Source: Echiichthys vipera
Lineage: Eukaryota; Chordata; Actinopteri; Perciformes; Trachinidae
NCBI GenBank assembly: GCA_963691815.1
Contig: OY829665.1
Span: 20,213,294 to 20,277,293 of the forward strand
Direction: 5' to 3'
Length of the DNA stretch: 64,000 bases
Positions 23,900-34,763 of the stretch are shown here, piece after piece. The position numbers and the translations under genes were made by a program. The notes beneath the pieces were generated by a model that was given only the letters and a program-made list of their open reading frames with translations, searched no databases and was not told the origin of the DNA. The stretch's first letter is position 1. Each line of letters starts with the position of its first letter.

Positions 23900-25725
23900 A
23901 CATGTGAGGCAGACAGCTGCTGCACCTCCTTCAGTGCAGCAGCTCCTCAGCCTCCGATGCTGTCGACACCCTGGTGGGAGGGATGGCAATGGCCGTGAAG
24001 ATTCAGCTGGACAGAAACATGAACTGTGCATCGTAAGCTTAATTTCTTTATGTTTGTCAGCGTATTGTCGGCGTATACACCAGCATAAGTGTTTCAGTCA
24101 TAAGAACCGAAGTGTGGTTAGTACTCTTGCTGTAAAGCAGCCAAAACACACCAGCTAACAAGCTAACGCTATTGTTAGCCCGCATTAGCGTTTAGCATCA
24201 GATTTTATCAAACCTAACGTTACAGGTTAACCCGGCGAAATCTGTAACATCAGTTCGCTAATGTTAAAACCCCGAAGTGTAGTTACAGAGCGTTAGTTTG
24301 AGGGTATGTTTGCACAGTTAATGTATTTATAATTAACGGTTGTAAGGACTGTTATTGCCTGGGCCCAGACAGCCCACGGACAGTTAAAACGGAGCTATCA
24401 GGCACGTAACGTTAACAGCGATGTTGGTGTGTTAGCGTCAGTTTCTAAGTTTAATGGAGAGACTGTCGGTAACGTTTATGTAGGGACAGATGCACCTACA
24501 GTTACAGAGCTGTTAGTGTTGTAGATTCAGAACAAAAACATGTGCATTTACTCTGCTATCTAGCATGAACTGTTTCTCTGTACATGTTCTATAGTAAACA
24601 GATGTATCCACTCCACTGACATGATGCTGTGTAAAGTAACACCACTGAGTATAATGCAGTCCCGACACAACTCTACTAGTCCCTCTGACCTCAATGATAA
24701 TATTATATGATAATCTTAATGACATAATGTGATGACCTCATCTCAGTAAAGCTGGACTTAAACTAAATATAAATTCAACTGCAGACTCATAAAAAACAAT
24801 TAAGTTAAATCATCTGTATAACAGTTTGAACAAACACATTATAAACGTCATGCATATTGAATTCATTGCAGGGCCCTTGTGTTTGACTACATTATTTATT
24901 TACTGTCAGTGTTTAATACAACAGTTTTATCAGAGTGGTAGTGATCCCCTTATCAGAATCAGAATCAGAAAACCTTTAATGTCCCGCAGACGGGGAAATT
25001 TGTTTGTCACAGCAGCAACATAATACAAAATAAGATAAAAGATAAAAAATACCAAAAATAAGCAATACAGTTAAATTTAAAAAGGGAAGAAATAGACATA
25101 TTAACATATTCACATGATATAGTGCAGTTGTTCTTGTTTTGTTTGTTTTGTAATAATATAGTATTGAATAAATAAATATGAGTAAATATGACCAAAACAG
25201 AGGTGACCTTTAAAAATGTGTTTTGTTCTACATACTAGATTTGATTGGTATACGATATTTTCTTTACTTCTGTATTTCTTCACAAAGGATCACATTGTGA
25301 ACTGCATTATGTGCTTTTTCTCCAGGCTTCTCTTCTCTTTTAAACCATGATGGCAGGTGAGAGGTCGATGGACCAGTGATGTTGACGTCTGATCGCCCTA
25401 TCAAGGAGAAGCTGAATCCCTGAATGTGATCTAAAAGCATGTGTTTGATTCCTCAGCCTTCAGGTCGGCCCTAACAGAGTCCCAGAGAGGTCTTCATCAC
25501 ATCATCACATCATCAAAGACTGCTGTACCAGAGAGCCGTGCTGCCTGCCCTTTCCACATCCAGAACATCACCGGGGACAGCTGGACAGCCTGTCTCTCAC
25601 ACAACATTTGCAGTTTAACACAGGACATCAGTGTGAAAGTTTACTGATTAAGATTATTATTTGTCAAGAAAAAGTCAGACCAAAGTCTAAAATTCATATG
25701 AATAAAAAAAATGTTTACTGAATCA
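23900..25725 (+). other. Candidate spliced transcription unit inside the nested element
   Basis: A CpG-rich start region holds ATGGCAATGGCCGTGAAG (ATG at 23983) and ends at a donor, CATC|GTAAGC (exon end 24032). An acceptor with a pyrimidine tract (TTTTTCTCCAG, exon start 25326) follows after ~1.3 kb. The next exon reaches an AATAAA at 25701. Joined in frame, the reading stops after about 24 codons. A separate 68-codon ORF (25441-25647) has no known match. It may be a captured host transcript or a non-coding gene; not recognised. Confidence 0.35.
24955..25090 (-). repeat. LINE 3'-tail-like fragment
   Basis: AGAATCAGAATCAGAAAACC then TTTAATGTCCCGC...GGGAAATTTGTTTGTCAC resembles the 3' tail of fish L2-type LINEs on minus. 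It lies within the candidate intron of the nested element. Confidence 0.5.
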
Positions 25726-27179
25726 TTGCCAGATGTTTGTTTTTACCTTTGTCACTATTCACGTTTGCATATTTTACTACATTGAGAAAAAATGTTCCAT
25801 ATAACTCATGATTGTCTCTGTATTTTGATCAATCAAAACATTTTTCTAATAATAAAATAGTTAATTTAGGATCGTACAAATCTAATGAGTGCTTTCTGGT
25901 TTTAAATGGATACATTTTTTTTACTTTTGACCATTTGGCACATCCACATTCATATTTCAAAAAGATCCAGTCTTGTGTTTTAAGTTTTGTTGGTGCAGTT
26001 ATACTTATTGCACATTTGTATTGCAGAATGTTTCTTATTGTTTCAACTGTAGTTTCTGAATATAAAAGTACATGAATAGTTTGTATATTTTGGGATGTAG
26101 GTAAATAGTTTCACTTCTGTATGCAGACCTAACATTAATGCTGTAGCTGATCTTAACTGCATAAAATGTTTTTATACAGTATGACACTGAGTATTTTTGT
26201 AGACTGTCACCTAAACGGGACATTTCATAATCTAAAGTCCTCATTCTGGAAACTGTCTCCTGATGATGGACCTAGTGAAGGTAAGGGCTTTCTGTGCCGG
26301 CCACAGGCCGAGCAGACGACCTGCATCCTAGCTGTGTAATAATAGTGCGTGGTTATATGGACACAATATCTACAGTTAATGAGAGAAACATTTCAAAGGT
26401 AGATATATGTAATGATGATCTCATACTTAAAAAATAGTACAGAAAATATCACAGATTCAGTTTTAAAATGGTCTTAAATTTACTTTTTTATTTATAGGAT
26501 ACCCTTTTTTAATGTTACTATTCATCTATTTAGTCGTATTTGCAAGTTCAGAGATAAGTCAACATTTCATATAAAACATGAGGTTTGTTACAAAATCTCG
26601 GTTTAAAAGCTGCTGGGCACTCAGCATCAGTGTTTGTTAGCTTCACTTGGTCTAGAAAATGTGATAAAGTAAAAATAATAAATGAGTTCTCTCTCTGTCC
26701 TCGCTCTCCTGCTGTTCGTTACAGCCCCATTCATGTAGTGTAGCGGTACATAATGAAAGTCACGTTTGAGAGAAGCAGGGTTGTACAGAAGAAGACTGTT
26801 CACATCCAGATGAGGTGAGACGTGCCGTCCTCACGGAGCTGCGTAGACCAGGGCAGCTACTCGGCTATCTGCTAACGCGCAGCTGGTGTTTTTGCTGAAG
26901 TACTTCCCACATAGTCCTATATACTCATCCTGATGTTTAGGTTGGTTGACAACATATCATCTGTCAAGCCGTACGGATGCCCTGCATCAAAAATAATCCT
27001 TAATAATAGCGAAAGTATCTTCGGAAATACTCATTCTTTGAAAATAGGCTCGTTTCTGGGTTTTCCATCTCTCTCTCTCTGTTAAAAGACAGACAGTCCG
27101 TCTGTCCAATCAGGAGGGTCCATCCTCTGATCAGAGAGACCTACCCTTTCCGGTTAAAGTTAATGTTGTTGTGATTTCC

Positions 27180-27480
27180 AATTTGTCGTTGGGGTTTCAG
27201 ATTTGTCGTTGTGGTTTTGGATTTGTCGTTGTGGTTTTGGATTTGTTGTTGTGGTTTGGGATTTGTTGTTGTGGTTTGGGATTTGTCGTTGTGGTTTAGG
27301 ATTTGTCGTTGTGGTTTTGGATTTGTCGTTGTGGTTTAGGATTTGTCATTGTGGTTTTGGATTTGTTGTTGTGGTTTGGGATTTGTCGTTGTGGTTTAGG
27401 ATTTGTCATTGTGGTTTTGGATTTGTTGTTGTGGTTTGGGATTTGTCGTTGTGGTTTTGGATTTGTCGTTGTGGTTTTCT
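27180..27480. repeat. 21-bp minisatellite, right arm, about 14 units
   Basis: Units of the form TTTGTCGTTGTGGTTTNGGA with TTG/TCG/TCA variants, opposite in orientation to the left array and about three units longer. Confidence 0.92.
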
Positions 27481-27529
27481 ATTTGCTGTAGTGATTTGCC
27501 CCTCAGGGCCACTGTAGCTAGTGCCTTTC

Positions 27530-28699
27530 TTTGAATTCCCTCAGGGAGGGGAAGTGAGAGAGCGTGCCTCTCTGCACATCTCTGGCAGGACTGTCATCTT
27601 GCACTCAAATGCCAAAACATCCTCCAACATCTGCAGGGCCGGGCTTCCCTTTCCCTGGAGACTTTTATTCAGCATGTTTAAGTGACTTGTCATATCCACC
27701 ATGAAGTAAAAGTTCTCCAGCCAATCGAGGTCTCCTAGTTTGGAATGGCTGATGCCTTTGCTTTCCAAGAAAGTTTTCACGTGTTCAAGACAAGCAGCCA
27801 AGCGTTTCAGCACCTCTCCTCTGGACAGCCACCGAACTCTGTTGTGCAGCAAGAGATTTGTATATGCGCTGTCGACTTCATCCAACAATAAACAAAACTG
27901 TCGGTGGTTTAACCCGTTTTAAAAAATTTTGTTCACCATCTCAATAACGATGTTCATCACTTCCACACATTCAGGTGGGAATGTCTCTCAATCCGGCGAC
28001 TTCTGAAGAAAATTGACAAATCCCTTCTGTGCTCCTCTCATACTGGGTGCCCCATCAATAGACACTGACAACAGGTGAGTGGTGTTTATTTGTTTTGCTT
28101 TAAGACAACTCACAACAGCCTCACAAATGTCCTGTCCCCGCGTTTGGCCTTTTAGCTGTATGAGTTCAATCAGTTCTTCCTGCGCCCCGTCAGAGTTCAC
28201 ATATCTGCATAACAGTGCTGTCCGCTCAATATCCTTTACATCACTTGCGATTGAATATGCCTGGGCTGAATTGATGTCATCAATCTGCTTGCTGTCCTTG
28301 ACGGTCTTTGCAGAGAGAGGCATTTCTCTAATTTTCTGAACACTTTACTCTTTATTTTTGAAATCAGAGAATAGATGTTCCTGCTTCTTTCACGTATTCT
28401 CTGTCTGTGAATGGCTTCCCCCTCCTTGCGATCTCCTGAGCTGCCACAAAACTTGCAGCTGTAGTTGAGTTTGGAGACTTGATCCACTTCTTGAAAGTAA
28501 GTTTGCTCTGCTCAGCTTTTCGTAGCAGTTCAGAAATCGCTCTCTTTCCTTCAACTTCACTTGGGTACTTTTCAGCAAATGCGTGCTTGATTTGAAAAAG
28601 TCTTTCAACGTTACATTTTTTGTTGTGTACTAATTTTTTGCCACATATCAAGCACACAGGTAAGCCAGCATCCATCGGTGGCAGTGAAGGCATATACAT
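27530..28699 (-). pseudogene. hAT transposase pseudogene, N-terminal and central part
   Basis: Related to the SCAND3/GTF2IRD2/ZBED group of hAT transposases. The N-terminal block (28364-28699) has a BED-like zinc finger (VCLICGKKLVHNKK, then HAFAEKYP). A shifted frame follows with the DDE-domain start (SIDGAPSMRGAQKGF, near 28000-28070). A third block (27541-27888) has NRVRWLSRGEVLKR and the helical region. At least two frame breaks and a stop separate the blocks. The C-terminal part lies beyond the nested element. Confidence 0.85.
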
Positions 28700-29073
28700 C
28701 AGTCCATGCAGTATTAAACTATCTATTTTCTTCTAAGACTTTTCTTTTTTTAATTTTTTCATGGTTAGCTTACCGCGGGGGTGGCACAGTCAAGAAGCTG
28801 CCTGTAAGTAAAGACGTAGATCTAACGCATATTTAAGTTGACAAATTATAAAAGCTTTTATAAAATTAAATGTTTAGGTATCATCTTGAACTCCCAAAAA
28901 TAACTGTGCAACAAAATAAACAAAAATAAAATAATATATAACTAAAAATTCAATTAAAAAATCACCTTTATTCATGTTACTTTTTTTTGTCAAAACCTAT
29001 TGGACCCACTACAAGGAGGCTGAAGAGCCACATGGGGCCCGGGAGCCACGGGTTGCCTACCCCTGGTTTAGCC

Positions 29074-29619
<546 letters not shown>

Positions 29620-30226
29620 CATGGGACCATTATATCATTGGTTTTTCCTCATGGTTCATGCTATAAATGTGATACTTACAAGTGACTGAACAGTACTTAA
29701 CATGGGTATCATTCCTGTTTAGGAATTAGTACTTTTCATTGAACGCAAGTGCTATTTCATACTTCTTATTTTATTCATTATTTTGAACCTAAATACCTAT
29801 AACTAAATGAGTATTTGCATTCAAATCGTTGTTAGGTGTTCATTGAAGTAATTCATATTTTAATTATAAGCATTAAAAACAAAGGGAATATCATAAGAGT
29901 AACCCAGGCCCCGCCCATGGGTACACGAGACGGGTGTTACACATACTAAAACTTGGTAAAATCATCCTTGTAGGAAATAAAACAGGTCATGTTGTGATAT
30001 GCTTGCTTTTTTTGTTCTGTTTTTTGGCACAAACTATGACTGTATGAGCAGATTTATGTTAATTGTTGTGTGTGTATGGTCTGATTGTAACTTGCGGGTC
30101 ATCCTACATAGTGTAGGAACCTTTGGGGGCTCGTCAGGTGTTTCCAACCGGAAAGGAAAAACAGTTTTTGACCGCTACGCTACGCTGCAATGTGCAGTAT
30201 GCTCCGTGTGGATGTGTGCTTTAAAG
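29620..30226. other. Unrecognised DNA
   Basis: No supported gene. It ends in CATGAGAAGTCAA (30227-30239), the target duplicated by the Penelope insertion. Confidence 0.5.
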
Positions 30227-30330
30227 CATGAGAAGTCAAGCCTGTGAATGTTCTCATTCGTCCAGGTCATCGTTATCCTCAAAGCAATTTCAGTCAAAAA
30301 CAACTGGACTGGTTGTTTGTCTAGGAAGAC

Positions 30331-30361
30331 GTTTCACCTCTCATCCAAGAGGCTTCATCAG
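30331..30361 (-). ncRNA. Hammerhead-ribozyme-like core, left terminal repeat
   Basis: On minus: CTGATGA, six-base-pair stem II (GCCTCT/AGAGGT), GAAAC. It matches the hammerhead core in the 3' terminal repeat of the minus-strand Penelope copy. Stems I and III were not established. Confidence 0.5.
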
Positions 30362-30537
30362 TTCATGTACGCATCTGACCAGGCTGGGACTGGTCCAACT
30401 AACTGGTGTGGAGATCCAAGTATTTAACCTCTCACAAGGCCGATGATGTCACTGAAACCCTTTGTGCTCCAAGTGCCCACGCCCGTCGTTAGAGTGACAG
30501 TCGGTGGTGGGCAGTTGGTTTCGACGTCGTTAGTGCT

Positions 30538-33105
30538 CTATTGAGTCTGAACGACAGTCGTTGGGGTCACCCGGGCCATGTGTGAACAGTTATCCTTTGA
30601 GGTTAGATTGTTGAATCTCCTGGGAAGGGACGAAAGGGCGGCATTGTAAATTGGAGATAAGTGGTGTCTCAGACCCCCTCCTCTGTTTAGCGATGGTTTC
30701 TCCACTTTAACATAGATGGCTTCTTTTACTCCTCTTTCAAACCATCTGTCCTCTCTGTCCAAGATTTGGACATTGCTGTCATCAAAGGAGTGGGCTTTCT
30801 CCTTGAGGTGTAAGTGGACAGCCGAGTCCAGGCCTGAGGAGTTAGCTCTCCTGTGTTGGGCCATGCGTTTATGCAGTGGTTGTTTTGTTTCTCCAATGTA
30901 AAGATCTTTGCATTCCTCGTTGCATTGGACAGCATAAACCAGATTGCTTTTGTGGTGGTGTGGTGTTCTGTCCTTCGGATGTACTAGTCTCTGTCTGAGT
31001 GTGTTACTGGGTTTGAAATGCACAGGGATGCAGTGTTTGTTGAAAATCCTCCTGAGTTTCTCCGATACCCCAGCCACATATGGGATGACTATGTTGTTTC
31101 TCCTGTTATCTTTTTCTTTCTCAACCACTTTGGTTTTCTTTCTGGAGGCAGCTGCCGTTTTAACAAAGGTCCAGCTGGGGTAGCCACAAGTTGTGAGGGC
31201 GCCTCTCAGGTGCTTGCGTTCTTCCCCTTGAGCCTGTGAGCTAGTGGGTACGTTATCAGCTCTGTGCTGCAGTGTTCTGATAACGCCAAGCTTGTGTTCC
31301 AAAGGGTGGTGAGAGTCGAAAAGTAGATATTGATCCGTGTGAGTGGGTTTTCTGTATACCCCTATGTGGAGGCTCCTGTCATTCTCCATATGGACGTCAC
31401 AGTCCAAGAAGGGCAAGCTGTTGTCTTTAACTTCCTCTCTGGTGAACTTGATGTTTCTGTCCACTGAGTTGATATGTTCAGTAAAAGTTTGCACCTCTTT
31501 GGATTTGATATTAACCCATGTGTCGTCCACATATCTGAACCAATGGCTTGGGGTTACTCCTTTGAAGGAGTTCAACGCCTTGCCCTCTACCTCCTCCATG
31601 TACAGATTTGCCACAATCGGGGACACTGGTGAACCCATGGCACAGCCGTGTTTCTGTCTGTAAAAAATGCCATTAAACTGGAAATATGTGGTATTCAGGC
31701 ACAAATCCAGCAGTTGGCAAATGTGGTCTGGTTTGAGATTTGTTCGGTCTTGTAAGGAAATGTCCTGTGTGAGCCGCTCTCTTACCGTGGCCAAGGCCTC
31801 CATGGTTGGAATACAGGTGAACAAGGAAGTCACATCGTAGGACACCATGGTTTCATCTGGATCCATTTTTAGGTCTCGGACTTTGTTCACAAAGTCCATG
31901 GAGTTTTGGATGTGGCGTGGGGTGTTTCCCTCCAGTGGTGCCAGAATATTGGCAACATGCTTGGCAATGTTATAAGTGACCGAGTTTATGCTGCTGACAA
32001 TGGGCCTGAGCGGGGCCCCTTCTTTATGGATTTTTGGGAGTCCATATAAACAGGGGGTTGAGTCCTGGGGGTAAAGCCTGTAATACTGTGGTTTGCTAAT
32101 GACTCCTTCTTTTTGTAGTTGCTGTAGACATTCTATCACCTTCTTTTTGTAACCGCTGGTAGGGTCTCGTTTCAGAGTTTCATAAGTGTTAGAGTCACTG
32201 AGTAATGCAGAGATCTTTGCCTGATAATCAGTTGTATTGAGAACAACTGTGCATCTACCCTTGTCTGCTGGAAGGATAGTGATGCTGTGGTCTTTGCTCA
32301 GTGCCGTTACTGCTTTTCTCTCCTCAATGGTGAGGTTGGATGGGGGGACCTTAGCCTGGGACAACGCTGCTGACACTTTCAACCTTAGCTGTTCAGCCTC
32401 AGTTCCATTAAGGTTGTTTTTCTTTATAGCTGATTCCGTAGCCGTAATCAACTCCACAACGGGTACCTCTTTTGGTGTCATGGCAAAGTTCAAGCCCTTG
32501 GCTAAGACCTCCTTCTCTGGGTGGGAAAGATCTCTGTCCGACAAATTCTTAACCCATCGGTTTTGTGTTTCTTCCTTTGCTGGAAAGTCATTTTTTTGCC
32601 TCCAAGTGAGTATTTCTGTGTTTTTGCCAGTGTCCCGGGATTGCAAATTGTGAAATTTCTTGGTTTGTCTCTCTTTGCTCTTGTTGTGCTGAGATAGTTG
32701 GGCTTTCTGGGTGAAATCCACAACTCTTTCCATGATAGAGACAGGTAGGATTGATGTGAGTTTCTGGAGTGAGAGGTCCGCTTTCTCTTTAAGCCCTTCA
32801 ATGGTGAAATTGACCTGCCTTATTCGCTCACCGAGGAGTTGGTTTTGAGCCTTTTCTATGATTTTCTCCACTCTATGCCCTCTCATAGTGGAATTCAAAC
32901 ATAGGCTAGTTGGTGTAAGCCTTTGTTGTTTGCATCTCAGACTGAACCGTAGGTGGTTTCTGTAATCTGCAATTTTCCGAGCCAACCTTTCATGTTCCCG
33001 CACCGTTTTCAGGGTTTCCGACCCAAATTCTTGTGCAATAAGCCTGTGAATGTTCTCATTCGTCCAGGTCATCGTTATCCTCAAAGCAATTTCAGTCAAA
33101 AACAA
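30538..33105 (-). CDS. Penelope-like protein: reverse transcriptase plus GIY-YIG endonuclease, intact 855-codon ORF
   Basis: Catalyses target-primed copying of its own RNA. Residues ~1-410 are the N-terminal region, rich in charged helices. The RT core spans ~414-640: YDVTSLF (~422), MGSPVSPIVANLY (~490) and FRYVDDTW, with YVDD at 525-528. The GIY-YIG nuclease lies near 734-820 (DLYIGETKQPLHKRM), preceded by a Cys pair (QCNEEC). The length suits Penelope elements and the ORF has no stop. The first ATG lies in the terminal repeat; MTWTNENIH, a few codons on, is an alternative start. Possibly still functional. Confidence 0.93.
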   Translation of the reverse strand: MFLTEIALRITMTWTNENIHRLIAQEFGSETLKTVREHERLARKIADYRNHLRFSLRCKQQRLTPTSLCLNSTMRGHRVEKIIEKAQNQLLGERIRQVNFTIEGLKEKADLSLQKLTSILPVSIMERVVDFTQKAQLSQHNKSKERQTKKFHNLQSRDTGKNTEILTWRQKNDFPAKEETQNRWVKNLSDRDLSHPEKEVLAKGLNFAMTPKEVPVVELITATESAIKKNNLNGTEAEQLRLKVSAALSQAKVPPSNLTIEERKAVTALSKDHSITILPADKGRCTVVLNTTDYQAKISALLSDSNTYETLKRDPTSGYKKKVIECLQQLQKEGVISKPQYYRLYPQDSTPCLYGLPKIHKEGAPLRPIVSSINSVTYNIAKHVANILAPLEGNTPRHIQNSMDFVNKVRDLKMDPDETMVSYDVTSLFTCIPTMEALATVRERLTQDISLQDRTNLKPDHICQLLDLCLNTTYFQFNGIFYRQKHGCAMGSPVSPIVANLYMEEVEGKALNSFKGVTPSHWFRYVDDTWVNIKSKEVQTFTEHINSVDRNIKFTREEVKDNSLPFLDCDVHMENDRSLHIGVYRKPTHTDQYLLFDSHHPLEHKLGVIRTLQHRADNVPTSSQAQGEERKHLRGALTTCGYPSWTFVKTAAASRKKTKVVEKEKDNRRNNIVIPYVAGVSEKLRRIFNKHCIPVHFKPSNTLRQRLVHPKDRTPHHHKSNLVYAVQCNEECKDLYIGETKQPLHKRMAQHRRANSSGLDSAVHLHLKEKAHSFDDSNVQILDREDRWFERGVKEAIYVKVEKPSLNRGGGLRHHLSPIYNAALSSLPRRFNNLTSKDNCSHMARVTPTTVVQTQ

Positions 33106-33159
33106 CTGGACTGGTTGTTTGTCTAGGAAGACGTTTCACCTCTCATCCGAGACCTAAAA

Positions 33160-34488
33160 ATGGATCCAGATGAAACCATGGTGTCCTACGATGTGACTTC
33201 CTTGTTCACCTGTATTCCAACCATGGAGGCCTTGGCCACGGTAAGAGAGCGGCTCACACAGGACATTTCCTTACAAGACCGAACAAATCTCAAACCAGAC
33301 CACATTTGCCAACTGCTGGATTTGTGCCTGAATACCACATATTTCCAGTTTAATGGCATTTTTTACAGACAGAAACACGGCTGTGCCATGGGTTCACCAG
33401 TGTCCCCGATTGTGGCAAATCTGTACATGGAGGAGGTAGAGGGCAAGGCGTTGAACTCCTTCAAAGGAGTAACCCCAAGCCATTGGTTCAGATATGTGGA
33501 CGACACATGGGTTAATATCAAATCCAAAGAGGTGCAAACTTTTACTGAACATATCAACTCAGTGGACAGAAACATCAAGTTCACCAGAGAGGAAGTTAAA
33601 GACAACAGCTTGCCCTTCTTGGACTGTGACGTCCATATGGAGAATGACAGGAGCCTCCACATAGGGGTATACAGAAAACCCACTCACACGGATCAATATC
33701 TACTTTTCGACTCTCACCACCCTTTGGAACACAAGCTTGGCGTTATCAGAACACTGCAGCACAGAGCTGATAACGTACCCACTAGCTCACAGTCTCAAGG
33801 GGAAGAACGCAAGCACCTGAGAGGCGCCCTCACAACTTGTGGCTACCCCAGCTGGACCTTTGTTAAAACGGCAGCTGCCTCCAGAAAGAAAACCAAAGTG
33901 GTTCAGAAAGAAAAAGATAACAGGAGAAACAACATAGTCATCCCATATGTGGCTGGGGTATCGGAGAAACTCAGGAGGATTTTCAACAAACACTGCATCC
34001 CTGTGCATTTCAAACCCAGTAACACACTCAGACAGAGACTAGTACATCCGAAGGACAGAACACCACACCACCACAAAAGCAATCTGGTTTATGCTGTCCA
34101 ATGCAACGAGGAATGCAAAGATCTTTACATTGGAGAAACAAAACAACCACTGCATAAACGCATGGCCCAACACAGGAGAGCTAACTCCTCAGGCCTGGAC
34201 TCGGCTGTCCACTTACACCTCAAGGAGAAAGCCCACTCCTTTGATGACAGCAATGTCCAAATCTTGGACAGAGAGGACAGATGGTTTGAAAGAGGAGTAA
34301 AAGAAGCCATCTATGTTAAAGTGGAGAAACCATCGCTAAACAGAGGAGGGGGTCTGAGACACCACTTATCTCCAATTTACAATGCCGCCCTTTCGTCCCT
34401 TCCCAGGAGATTCAACAATCTAACCTCAAAGGATAACTGTTCACACATGGCCCGGGTGACCCCAACGACTGTCGTTCAGACTCAATAG
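33160..34488 (+). pseudogene. Penelope-like protein, 5'-truncated copy (442 codons)
   Basis: Equals residues 414-855 of the 855-residue ORF on the opposite strand, with two amino-acid differences noticed (A to S near residue 212 and E to Q near 249 of this copy). It keeps YVDD and the GIY-YIG domain but starts inside the RT, so it lacks fingers-region motifs and the N-terminus. Translation from MDPDETMV is open, but a working product is unlikely. Confidence 0.92.
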
Positions 34489-34664
34489 AGCACTAACGAC
34501 GTCGAAACCAACTGCCCACCACCGACTGTCACTCTAACGACGGGCGTGGGCACTTGGAGCACAAAGGGTTCCAGTGACATCATCGGCCTTGTGAGAGGTT
34601 AAATACTTGGATCTCCACACCAGTTAGTTGGACCAGTCCCAGCCTGGTCAGATGCGTACATGAA

Positions 34665-34695
34665 CTGATGAAGCCTCTTGGATGAGAGGTGAAAC
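34665..34695 (+). ncRNA. Hammerhead-ribozyme-like core, right terminal repeat
   Basis: Same core as 30331-30361 but on plus, at the 3' end of the truncated Penelope copy. The inner terminal repeat near 33121-33148 has only the second half (GGATGAGAGGTGAAAC) and so lacks CTGATGA. Confidence 0.5.
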
Positions 34696-34763
34696 GTCTT
34701 CCTAGACAAACAACCAGTCCAGTTGTTTTTGACTGAAATTGCTTTGAGGACATGAGAAGTCAA

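Larger units (their letters stand above)
23425..27516. mobile_element. 4.1-kb element with inverted arms made of a 21-bp minisatellite
   Basis: Left arm (23425-~23800) and right arm (~27070-27516) are inverted copies. Each has, from the outside in: GTGGCCCTGAGGGGCAAATC, an array of ~21-bp units, AATTGGAAATCACAAC, a segment with CTCTCTGATCAGAGGATG, and GGACAGACGGACTGTCTGTC. The interior has a CpG-rich stretch (~23800-24450) and spliced-gene-like signals but no recognised transposase. It interrupts a hAT transposase, so it was inserted. I could not define a target duplication. Foldback-like or non-autonomous DNA element; family unknown. Confidence 0.75.
22168..29065 (-). mobile_element. hAT transposon, Charlie/GTF2IRD2-like, split by a nested element
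   Basis: Ends are CAGGGGTCTGCAACC on the left and, reverse-complemented, CAGGGGTAGGCAACC on the right. The flanks are GTTAAGCC (22160-22167) and GTTTAGCC (29066-29073), a 7/8 duplication. The transposase is on minus in two blocks, 28699 to about 27530 and about 23400 to 23080. They are separated by the element at 23425-27516. Removing that element leaves a ~2.8-kb autonomous-type hAT. Both blocks carry stops and frameshifts, so it is inactive. Confidence 0.85.
30240..34750. mobile_element. Penelope-like retroelement, inverted (head-to-head) dimer with 13-bp target duplication
   Basis: A near-full-length copy on minus (30240-~33148) is joined head to head with a 5'-truncated copy on plus (~33148-34750). 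The pair is bounded by CATGAGAAGTCAA at 30227-30239 and 34751-34763, a perfect 13-bp direct repeat. Each outer end has the element's 3' terminal repeat. The junction at 33148 joins the inner terminal repeat (after CTCTCATCC) to coding sequence (GAGACCTAAAAATGG). The two coding copies are nearly identical, so the insertion is recent. Confidence 0.92.

Noticed and set aside
23425..27516. An 8-bp target duplication for the minisatellite-armed element
   Set aside because: Left flank GTGATCGT and right flank GCTAGTGC do not match at any plausible offset, so no duplication is claimed.
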